From positions 21,098-33,527 of the forward strand of contig DJWQ01000148.1 in NCBI GenBank assembly GCA_002441045.1: 12,430 nucleotides of DNA. Reading direction: 5' to 3'. A program made the translations under genes and the position numbers. Numbering within the stretch: the first letter of the stretch is position 1; each line of letters starts with the position of its first letter. This DNA is from Firmicutes bacterium UBA6226 (lineage in GTDB: Bacteria > Bacillota_A > Clostridia > Peptostreptococcales > Acidaminobacteraceae). Shown one piece after another: positions 1-6,422 of the stretch. The notes under the pieces are model-generated. The model was not told the DNA's origin, did not search any database, and saw nothing but the letters and a program-made list of their open reading frames with translations.

Positions 1-1
1 G

Positions 2-598
2 CTAAATGCAAAAGGCGTCAACATACCGATAAAGCACATTTGTAATAGTGCTGGGATTATTGATTTTCCAGAATATCATTTTGATATGGTTAGAGCTGGT
101 ATTATGATGTATGGGCTTTATCCTTCTTCAGAAGTAGATATGAGCAAAGTAGAGTTGAGACAAGTTATGTCTTTGAAGGCAAAAGTCTCTCATGTCAAGA
201 TGATCGATGCTGGCGAAGGGGTTAGCTACGGGTTGAAATTTGTATCCGAAAAGCCGATGCAAGTTGCTACCTTACCTTTGGGCTACGCGGATGGTTATAC
301 GAGACTACTTACTGGAAAGGCAAAAGGGTTGATTTCAGGAGAGTTAAAACCGATTATCGGTAGGATTTGTATGGACCAATGTATGATTGCAGCAGATGAT
401 CTTCAGGTTTCAGTAGGCGACATCGTCACGCTTTTTGGTAAAGATGAAAGTGAAGCGCTTTCAATAGATCAAGTTGCCTCTTGGTTAGGCACCATCAATT
501 ATGAAGTCGTTTGCATGATCGGTAAACGCGTACCAAGGCATTATCATAGAAGAGGCACCTGTGAAATGGTTTATGATACAATTTTGAGGCAAAAATAG
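2..598 (+). CDS. alr: alanine racemase, C-terminal part (5' end outside window)
   Basis: PLP-dependent enzyme converting L-alanine to D-alanine for peptidoglycan. The frame is open from base 2 without a start, so the N-terminal barrel with the PLP lysine lies upstream. About 198 residues remain of a family usually near 370-390. Visible family signatures are HICNSAG and VRAGIMMYGLYP at the end of the barrel, GEGVSYG with the Tyr codon at 227-229 matching the catalytic base, PLGYADGY, and GRICMDQ with the substrate-contacting Met-Asp pair. It ends in TAG. The next gene is a MazF homologue, the order known from Bacillus, where alr precedes the ndoAI-ndoA pair. I see no terminator after alr, so read-through into mazF is likely. 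An internal ATG at base 86 is only a Met inside the barrel and not a start. Identification is secure. Confidence 0.96.
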   Translation, partial: LNAKGVNIPIKHICNSAGIIDFPEYHFDMVRAGIMMYGLYPSSEVDMSKVELRQVMSLKAKVSHVKMIDAGEGVSYGLKFVSEKPMQVATLPLGYADGYTRLLTGKAKGLISGELKPIIGRICMDQCMIAADDLQVSVGDIVTLFGKDESEALSIDQVASWLGTINYEVVCMIGKRVPRHYHRRGTCEMVYDTILRQK

Positions 599-627
599 AC
601 TTGATTATGGTAGAATCAGTGAAATTG

Positions 628-636
628 TGGTATGAT
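628..636 (+). promoter_or_regulatory. possible extended -10 promoter upstream of mazF
   Basis: TGGTATGAT fits an extended -10 (TGn followed by TATGAT, close to TATAAT). No convincing -35 lies 16-18 bases upstream, so it would depend on the extended element. Transcription would begin near 643, giving a leader that contains the 646-663 palindrome. Alternatively mazF may only be read from alr. Confidence 0.3.
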
Positions 637-645
637 TAAGATTAT

Positions 646-663
646 CTATGTGTCATAACATAG
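646..663 (+). repeat. inverted repeat, operator-like or leader hairpin of mazF
   Basis: CTATGT and ACATAG are exact 6-base inverted arms separated by six bases. The repeat lies between the possible -10 (628-636) and the mazF ribosome binding site (684-687). It is placed as a repressor operator or small leader hairpin would be. No U-run follows, so it is not a terminator. Function is inferred from position only. Confidence 0.4.
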
Positions 664-699
664 TGGTAAACGGATATTTGATTGGAGATGATTAAAAGC

Positions 700-1056
700 G
701 TGACTATTAAAAGAGGCGATGTCTTTTTTGCAGATCTTTCACCTGTTAGGGGATCCGAGCAAGGTGGACAAAGACCTGTATTGATTATACAAAATAATAT
801 TGGAAATAAATATAGCCCTACGGTGATTATCGCTGCCATAACAGCGAAAATTGCGAAAGCAAAGCTACCTACCCATGTAGAAGTTGGAGCTTCTCAGGTT
901 GGGTTGTTAAAAGATTCAGTTGTCCTATTGGAACAAGTGAGAACGATTGACAAAACAAGATTGATACAAAAGCTCGGACAGCTAGAAGATGATGTGATGG
1001 TAAGAGTTGACAAAGCATTAATAATTAGCTTAGGGTTATATGATGATGCTACATAA
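700..1056 (+). CDS. ndoA: MazF/NdoA (PemK-like) mRNA interferase toxin
   Basis: Sequence-specific endoribonuclease of the MazF/PemK family (EndoA/NdoA in Bacillus), which cleaves mRNA to slow growth. I chose GTG at 700, giving 118 residues that begin MTIKRGDV and align with the usual 116-residue NdoA start. A GGAG at 684-687 lies 12 bases upstream, a long but usable spacing. The TTG at 682 and ATG at 688 overlap or abut that site, so they are unlikely starts. Family marks are [27 protein letters not shown] with Arg25, AAITA with Thr48 (both matching the catalytic pair), KAKLPTHVE and [10 protein letters not shown]. The product should therefore be active. In Bacillus a ribbon-helix-helix antitoxin gene sits between alr and this gene. 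Here only about 100 bases separate them and no antitoxin can be encoded there. An intrinsic terminator follows immediately. Confidence 0.93.
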   Translation: MTIKRGDVFFADLSPVRGSEQGGQRPVLIIQNNIGNKYSPTVIIAAITAKIAKAKLPTHVEVGASQVGLLKDSVVLLEQVRTIDKTRLIQKLGQLEDDVMVRVDKALIISLGLYDDAT

Positions 1057-1057
1057 T

Positions 1058-1084
1058 ACCTGTATATTTATATGCAGGTTTTTT
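1058..1084 (+). terminator. intrinsic terminator after mazF
   Basis: ACCTGTATA (1058-1066) pairs with TATGCAGGT (1071-1079) through one G-U wobble, with a TTTA loop and a run of six T. It starts one base after the mazF stop and ends only 12 bases before the ribosome binding site of the next gene. Confidence 0.85.
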
Positions 1085-1106
1085 CATGACGATGACGGAG
1101 GCGACT

Positions 1107-3269
1107 TTGAGAAAAAAAATATATTTGGCGATACTTTTAATAAGTTTAGTAGCAACAAGTGCCTTAGTTTTAGGCAGAGTTAATGTAGAAAAGCAGAGTA
1201 AGAGTGTGGAGATACTCGCTGATTATGAAGAGTTTGCAATCATGGCTGAGCAGCAGGGGTTAACTGCTGAGGAAATGTTTACAAAACTAAAAGAGGCAGG
1301 CGTAACAGGTGTTGCTTTAAAAGAAGAAACACTTTTTTCCATGGTAGATGAGCAAAAGGCAATTTCCTATGATCTTTTAAAAAATGTTAAAGGAGATATT
1401 GACTGGCCCTCAAAGTATGGTGAAAAAGCTGCGGCTTTTTTAGCGTCAGGAGACGTTGATCCTTATAGCATCGTTGTAAGAACCTATGACGATTCTCTTT
1501 TTGAATTTATGAAAAGTGGCATTGAAGCGAGATACGACGAGGCTTTTTATACTATTTTTGATGAGTCAGTTAAAACCATCGTCTTAAACGGAACGATTAA
1601 AGACATTTATTATTCAGAGGATATTCGATATAAAGACTATTTATCAAGAGGGGTTAAATTACCGAGAGTCGCAGTGTCTTCAACCATAGAAGATATTGGT
1701 TTAGGTTTTGATCCTGAAAAAGTCAGTCAGATTCAATCTTCAGGCTTAGAAGTGAATTTAAGACCTAGCAATTTTAATCACTATAATACAAAAATTGTAG
1801 ATGCTTATTTCGGTGAAATTGAAAAATATAATGCAATGCCAAATGTCATTATTTTTAATGGTAGAGAGATCATGAGCTACAGTTCTGATAAAGGAACCTA
1901 TGACTTAGCATTATACGATCGATTAAAAGAACTTGATCTACCAATAGCAATGGTTGAAGCTGCTGACCAACTAGGCTTTACTGAACAGAAAGGAATAGAT
2001 GTTCTAGCTAGAGATCTTGAGTACAATGTGGTTCGTGTATTCCCAATGATTGAGTACATTCAACAAAGATACAATTACCTTGGCTACTATGAGGGTGGAA
2101 AAGAAATTGAGAATACCATGTATAGAGCTATTACCGAAAGAAACATTCGCACCATTTACTTTAGACCGTATAAAGATAGTAAATTCACTTATTATACTGA
2201 TTTAGAAGAATATAAAGTTACTTTTGATGGACTAGCAAAGAGATTAGAGGCACACAACATAACTATTGGTAAACCTTCAGTTATGCCATATCATAATACT
2301 TCTATTTATTTGGTAATTTTGTCTGCTTTTGGTTTGCTTGTACTTGGTTTGATATTATTGAAATTGATATTTGATATGTCAGATCGATTTGGTACGATGC
2401 TTTTAGGCTTAGGATTAGTGGGCATTGTTGGTATGAATTTTGTCGCTCCAAATTTGAGCTTGGAAATTTTTGCTTTTGCAGCTGCGAACATTTTCCCGAC
2501 ATTAGCGATTTTGTTTGCGATTGAGTTTACAAAGGATTTGGTTTTAAGCAAAAAAGTATTTACACTTAAAGGTATTTTAACCAAATTTGTTATTGCACTT
2601 AGCGTAGCGATGACCATCTGTATCATAGGTGGGCTTTATGTTGCAAGCTATCTGTCTCGAGCAGATTATCTACTTGAGATTAGCTTCTTTAGAGGGGTTA
2701 AAGTGAGTTTGGTGTTTCCAATCGTTGCCTTTGTGATTATCTATATTATTAAATATGGCTACAGACGTAATTTAGAGGATATAAATGATAATTCATTCTT
2801 TGTTTCAGATATTAAGCGTTTCTTATTTGAAGATGTTAAGGTTTATTATGCCTTAGTAGTTGCTGCGCTAGCGGGTGTGTTTTACATCTATATTGCTAGA
2901 TCAGGACATACGACAAGTATTGAAATATTAGACATAGAATTGATTTTTAGAAACTTCCTGGAAGATGTACTTTTGGCACGACCAAGAAATAAAGAAATAT
3001 TCTTAGCTTTTCCTGCATTAGCTGCTGGTATATTCTTTGCTGCTAGAAATTACAAGAAGCTATTATTTCCGTGCCTTTTTGCAGCGACGATAGGATTTGC
3101 TTCTGTAGTAAACACATTCTGCCATTCACGTGCGCCAGTTTATCTATCAACTGTAAGAGGCTTAACCTCTATGGCCTTTTCATTGGTTATTGGTGCCGTT
3201 GTTATCATAGTATTAGAACTAATCAATAAGGCATTTGTGTCTTATTTTGGGAGTAAAAAATATGAGTAA
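1107..3269 (+). CDS. DUF5693 family polytopic membrane protein
   Basis: A large membrane protein of unknown biochemical function. TTG at 1107 is the preferred start: GGAGG (1097-1101) lies five bases upstream, and the 720-residue product opens with RKK and a hydrophobic anchor (residues 5-23), as expected for an exported N-terminus. ATG codons at 1086 and 1092 lack a site. Residues about 25-395 form an extracytoplasmic domain with alternating hydrophobic strands and helices, for example KEAGVTGVAL, LEVNLRP, NVIIFNGRE, LPIAMVEA and IRTIYFRPY. This suggests an alpha/beta, perhaps barrel-like, fold. The C-terminal half has about nine membrane segments, near 399-421, 428-447, 454-475, 490-515, 532-552, 578-598, 632-648, 652-672 and 686-708. 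It overlaps csaB by 8 bases, and csaB and tagA follow, so a role in assembling or handling the wall polymer is inferred. The family assignment is from memory of protein shape and neighbourhood. Confidence 0.8.
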   Translation: MRKKIYLAILLISLVATSALVLGRVNVEKQSKSVEILADYEEFAIMAEQQGLTAEEMFTKLKEAGVTGVALKEETLFSMVDEQKAISYDLLKNVKGDIDWPSKYGEKAAAFLASGDVDPYSIVVRTYDDSLFEFMKSGIEARYDEAFYTIFDESVKTIVLNGTIKDIYYSEDIRYKDYLSRGVKLPRVAVSSTIEDIGLGFDPEKVSQIQSSGLEVNLRPSNFNHYNTKIVDAYFGEIEKYNAMPNVIIFNGREIMSYSSDKGTYDLALYDRLKELDLPIAMVEAADQLGFTEQKGIDVLARDLEYNVVRVFPMIEYIQQRYNYLGYYEGGKEIENTMYRAITERNIRTIYFRPYKDSKFTYYTDLEEYKVTFDGLAKRLEAHNITIGKPSVMPYHNTSIYLVILSAFGLLVLGLILLKLIFDMSDRFGTMLLGLGLVGIVGMNFVAPNLSLEIFAFAAANIFPTLAILFAIEFTKDLVLSKKVFTLKGILTKFVIALSVAMTICIIGGLYVASYLSRADYLLEISFFRGVKVSLVFPIVAFVIIYIIKYGYRRNLEDINDNSFFVSDIKRFLFEDVKVYYALVVAALAGVFYIYIARSGHTTSIEILDIELIFRNFLEDVLLARPRNKEIFLAFPALAAGIFFAARNYKKLLFPCLFAATIGFASVVNTFCHSRAPVYLSTVRGLTSMAFSLVIGAVVIIVLELINKAFVSYFGSKKYE

Positions 3270-4347
3270 AATTGTGATTTCCGGTTTTTATGGATTCCAT
3301 AACATCGGAGATGAAGCTATTTTGAAAGCCTTGACACAGGAATTGATGGATCTGGATGCATCGATTGAAATCACAGTTTTATCGCATAATCCTGAAGAAA
3401 CTATGTCTAAATTTCCAGTTCAGGCAGTTAATCGACGTGATGTTTTTAAGGTGTTTAATGCGATAAGAAAATCGGATATTCTACTCAGTGGTGGTGGCAG
3501 TTTGCTTCAAGATGATACCAGTGCTAGAAGCATTCACTATTATTTGGCTATTTTAAGAATGGGACTTTTCTTAAGAAAGAAAGTATTTTTGATCAGCAAT
3601 GGGATTGGTCCAATTAATCGACCTTCAAATCGAAAGCATGTCGCCAAAGTTCTAAATCGAGTAAATCATTCAACAGTTAGAGATAATAATTCTAGAGAAC
3701 TGTTGATTGAAATTGGAGTTAAACCTGAAAAGGTTACCGTGTCAGCCGACTTAGTGGTCGGTATGCCTATGGAAGCCCTGGATAAAGGTGAAGCTATTTT
3801 AAGCAAGTTGGGAATCGTTGACCACTCTCGTAAAAATCTAGCGATTGCTATTAGACAAAAAGACTTTAGGGATCAGGAAAGACGTGACGCTCTAGTGACG
3901 TTAGCAAATGAGCTTGCACAAGAATATAACGTTGTTTTTATACCGTTTTACTACAAAAACGATACTAAAATATACAACGATATTCATATGGATACCGATG
4001 AGCACGTTTATTTTATTACAGATAAATACAATTCTGATGAATTTATGAGCTTACTACAAAATATGCACATTCTTGTCGGTTCGCGTCTTCATTCATTGAT
4101 ATTCTCTTTGGTAGCTGAAGTGCCATTTGTGGGCATAAGCTATGATCCAAAGATTGAGAATTTTATGGATATGATTGATATGAAGCCGGTCTGCTCAATG
4201 AAAAACTTTGACATCGATTCGATAAAAAGAGGTGTAGAAGAAATAGAGAAAAATTTCGAGCAATCAAGCGTAAAAGTTTTGGCAGCAAAACAGAAATTAA
4301 AGGATTGTCTTGCACAAAACGACGAGATGTTAAAAAAAGTGCTTTAG
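3262..4347 (+). CDS. csaB: CsaB polysaccharide pyruvyl transferase
   Basis: Transfers a pyruvyl group from phosphoenolpyruvate to N-acetylmannosamine of the secondary cell-wall polymer. The resulting ketal is the ligand that holds SLH-domain S-layer proteins. ATG at 3262 has GGGAG at 3249-3253, eight bases upstream, and overlaps the previous gene by 8 bases. An in-frame ATG at 3235 has no such site. The product is 361 residues, the usual length. Conserved marks are the N-terminal GFYGFHNIGDEAI (8-20), DILLSGGGSLLQD (72-84), FLISNGIGP (109-117) and GSRLHSLIF (273-281) with His277 in the RLH motif typical of the PS_pyruv_trans family, followed by FVGISYDPK. There is no signal peptide or membrane segment, so it acts in the cytoplasm. 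tagA follows after 14 bases, fitting one polymer pathway. SLH-domain partners are not in this window. Confidence 0.92.
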   Translation: MSKIVISGFYGFHNIGDEAILKALTQELMDLDASIEITVLSHNPEETMSKFPVQAVNRRDVFKVFNAIRKSDILLSGGGSLLQDDTSARSIHYYLAILRMGLFLRKKVFLISNGIGPINRPSNRKHVAKVLNRVNHSTVRDNNSRELLIEIGVKPEKVTVSADLVVGMPMEALDKGEAILSKLGIVDHSRKNLAIAIRQKDFRDQERRDALVTLANELAQEYNVVFIPFYYKNDTKIYNDIHMDTDEHVYFITDKYNSDEFMSLLQNMHILVGSRLHSLIFSLVAEVPFVGISYDPKIENFMDMIDMKPVCSMKNFDIDSIKRGVEEIEKNFEQSSVKVLAAKQKLKDCLAQNDEMLKKVL

Positions 4348-4361
4348 TTAATGGAGGATGT

Positions 4362-5102
4362 ATGTCGGATAAAACGACAGTTAAGATTTTTGGAGTGAAA
4401 TTTGATAATGTGACTTTAGAAGAAGCCAATCAGAAGTTTATTTCTTTTGTGACTTCACCTAGATTAAAAACGATTTATACACCTAACCCTGAGTTTGTGA
4501 TGATGGCAAATGAAGATCCTGAATTTAAGAAGGTTTTGAATGAAGGTGATATGGTTGTTCCTGATGGCATCGGTATCGTGTTGGCATCAAAAATACATCA
4601 CCTAGGGATAAAATCAAGAGTTCCTGGAATTGAAGTGATGGGATTAATGCTTGAATATTGTAATCGTGCGGGAAAATCGATTTTCCTCTTTGGTGGCAAA
4701 CCAGGCGTAGCTGAAAATGCTGCTGAGAAAATTCTCGCAAAATATCCCAACCTAACCATCGCTGGTTTTAGAGATGGTTATTTTGACGAAGGCCAAGAAC
4801 TAAAAATTCTTGATGAAATCAATGAAAAAAAACCAGATATTGTTTTTGTTGCATTGGGTGCACCGAAACAAGAAAAATGGATTCACAAACATAAAAAAAC
4901 TCTGAATGCTTCTGTTGCAATGGGTGTAGGTGGCGCATTAGATGTTTGGTCTGGCAATGTAAAAAGAGCGCCACTAATATTTCGCAAGCTGGGCTTAGAA
5001 TGGTTCTATCGTCTCTTAAAACAACCTTCTCGTTTAGGGCGTATGATGATATTACCAAAATTTATGATAAAGGCGATTTTCACAAAGCATATTGAAGGCT
5101 GA
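4362..5102 (+). CDS. tagA: TagA/WecG-type N-acetylmannosaminyltransferase
   Basis: Member of the WecG/TagA/CpsF (GT26) glycosyltransferases, which add ManNAc from UDP-ManNAc to GlcNAc on undecaprenyl pyrophosphate. With csaB beside it, the likely product is the ManNAc-GlcNAc unit of an SLH-binding polymer rather than classical teichoic acid. ATG at 4362 follows GGAGG (4353-4357) by four bases. The earlier in-frame ATG at 4305 lies inside csaB without a site. The product is 246 residues, about the length of characterised clostridial-type TagA. Conserved features are TIYTPNPEF with Thr40, VVPDGIG with Asp68 (offset by three from the catalytic pair described for Thermoanaerobacter TagA), FLFGGKPG (108-115), GFRDGYF, FVALGAPKQEKW and GVGGALDVWSG. 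The basic C-terminal tail after about 205 corresponds to the membrane-docking appendage of the family. Confidence 0.92.
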   Translation: MSDKTTVKIFGVKFDNVTLEEANQKFISFVTSPRLKTIYTPNPEFVMMANEDPEFKKVLNEGDMVVPDGIGIVLASKIHHLGIKSRVPGIEVMGLMLEYCNRAGKSIFLFGGKPGVAENAAEKILAKYPNLTIAGFRDGYFDEGQELKILDEINEKKPDIVFVALGAPKQEKWIHKHKKTLNASVAMGVGGALDVWSGNVKRAPLIFRKLGLEWFYRLLKQPSRLGRMMILPKFMIKAIFTKHIEG

Positions 5103-5131
5103 AAATATAACAAATTGACTTGGAGGTAGAT

Positions 5132-6283
5132 ATGGAAAATCAAACTATGGATGAAATGCTAAATCAATTTGGAATGACTGAGAAACTTTATACAGGAGAT
5201 ATTGTTGAAGGAACAGTGATTTCATCTAATGCTGACGAAGTTATGGTAAACATTCGTTATATGGCAGATGGTATATTACCCAAAGCAGAACTTCCTGATG
5301 GCAATCCTATGGACTTCAGAGAAGGCGACCAGATTAAAGTCTATGTTATGAAACTGGATGATGGTGATGGCAATGTGATGCTTTCGTTGACAAAAGCCTA
5401 TGAGGTCATCATTTGGGATGAATTTCAAGAGCTATTTAACAGTGGTAAATCTTTTAAAGTAAAAGTCAAAGAGGCTGTAAAAGGTGGCGTAGTTGCACTA
5501 TATAGGGGAGCGCGCGTTTTTATTCCTGCATCACAGTTATCTTTGAGTTATGTTTCTGACTTAGCCGTTTATGTAGGCAATACACTTGAAGTGATCCTTA
5601 CGGAATATTCAAGTGACAATAAAAAGGTTGTAGCTTCTCACAAAACCATACTTCAAAGTCAAATGGCGGTTAAAAAAGCTGATTTTATATCAAGAATTAG
5701 TCCTGATGATAAAATGACTGGAACTGTAGTGAGAATTGCTGATTACGGAGCATTTGTCGATTTAGGTGGGGTTGATGGCTTAATTCATATTTCACAGATG
5801 TCATGGAGAAGAGTAAAGCATCCATCTGAAGTGTTAAAAGAAGGCGACGTCGTAGAAGTAATCGTATTATCAGTCGATCGTGATAAAGAAAAAATTTCAC
5901 TTAAATTAGCACAGGTACAACAAAATCCTTGGGAGACAATCACTGAGCGCTATGCAGTTGAAGATATCGTGACAGGAAAAGTGACTAAATTTATGACTTT
6001 TGGTGTTTTTGTTGAAATAGAAGAAGGTGTGGAAGGATTAATCCATATTTCTGAGCTCTCAGAAGAACATGTGATGCGCCCACAAGATATCGTGCAAATT
6101 GGCGATGAGGTTGAAGTGATGATTATCGAACTAGATGCTACAGCAAATAGAATGTCACTGAGCATGAAAGCGGTTGCATCAATCGATGAAGCTGATTATG
6201 AAGACTATGCTCAAGAGGATGTTCAAAACACTACTTTATCTGATTTATTTGGAGATAAGCTTAAAAATTTAAATCTTAAATAA
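5132..6283 (+). CDS. four-domain S1 RNA-binding protein (ribosomal S1-like, YpfD type)
   Basis: RNA-binding protein built of four S1 domains, at about residues 20-88, 104-174, 193-261 and 277-347 of 383. ATG at 5132 has GGAGG (5122-5126) five bases upstream; the in-frame TTG at 5120 overlaps that site. Domains three and four are the most canonical ([15 protein letters not shown]...GLIHIS and [15 protein letters not shown]...GLIHIS), while domains one and two are more divergent, as usual in this family. The length matches the short S1 homologues of Bacillota (Bacillus YpfD, about 380 residues) rather than the six-domain E. coli protein. In many clostridia a similar S1 array is fused to IspH; here it stands alone. 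The acidic tail ([12 protein letters not shown]) is typical. It follows tagA by 29 bases and closes the operon before a strong hairpin. A link to wall-polymer synthesis is not evident; co-transcription may be incidental. Confidence 0.9.
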   Translation: MENQTMDEMLNQFGMTEKLYTGDIVEGTVISSNADEVMVNIRYMADGILPKAELPDGNPMDFREGDQIKVYVMKLDDGDGNVMLSLTKAYEVIIWDEFQELFNSGKSFKVKVKEAVKGGVVALYRGARVFIPASQLSLSYVSDLAVYVGNTLEVILTEYSSDNKKVVASHKTILQSQMAVKKADFISRISPDDKMTGTVVRIADYGAFVDLGGVDGLIHISQMSWRRVKHPSEVLKEGDVVEVIVLSVDRDKEKISLKLAQVQQNPWETITERYAVEDIVTGKVTKFMTFGVFVEIEEGVEGLIHISELSEEHVMRPQDIVQIGDEVEVMIIELDATANRMSLSMKAVASIDEADYEDYAQEDVQNTTLSDLFGDKLKNLNLK

Positions 6284-6287
6284 TGAT

Positions 6288-6320
6288 AAAAGCCACAGAT
6301 TCTATGAATCTGTGGCTTTT
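6288..6320 (+). terminator. intrinsic terminator after the S1 gene
   Basis: AAAAGCCACAGATT (6288-6301) pairs perfectly with AATCTGTGGCTTTT (6307-6320) around a five-base loop. The T-run is only four bases and then GATGC. The A/T symmetry means it could work on both strands. It starts five bases after the stop and marks the end of the DUF5693-csaB-tagA-S1 unit. Confidence 0.88.
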
Positions 6321-6422
6321 GATGCTTTCTGATGTGTTTTTTTGCATCGCTGATTAGCATGGCGATAACGGGGTAATATTTTATCAAATGGTTATAGTGA
6401 AATATGTATTTAGGAGGCCAAT

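Noticed and set aside
1007..1041. TTGACA (1007-1012) near the end of mazF as a promoter for the DUF5693 operon
   Set aside because: The only -10-like sequence (TTATAT, 1036-1041) is 23 bases away; at 16-18 bases nothing resembles TATAAT.
2306..2626. Open frame of 106 codons on the minus strand inside the DUF5693 gene
   Set aside because: It is antisense to membrane-helix codons, lacks a recognisable domain or good ribosome binding site, and reflects the composition of the real gene.
6346..6366. ATCGC...GCGAT inverted repeat before the Lon-like gene
   Set aside because: Arms of five bases with an 11-base loop are weak and common by chance, and no U-run follows.
6344..6369. GGCGATAAC (6361-6369) upstream of the Lon-like gene as a forespore (sigma F/G type) -10
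   Set aside because: It resembles the forespore -10, but the nearest -35-like GCATC is only 12 bases away instead of about 15-16, so the promoter is not supported. TATAGT at 6393-6398 also lacks a -35.
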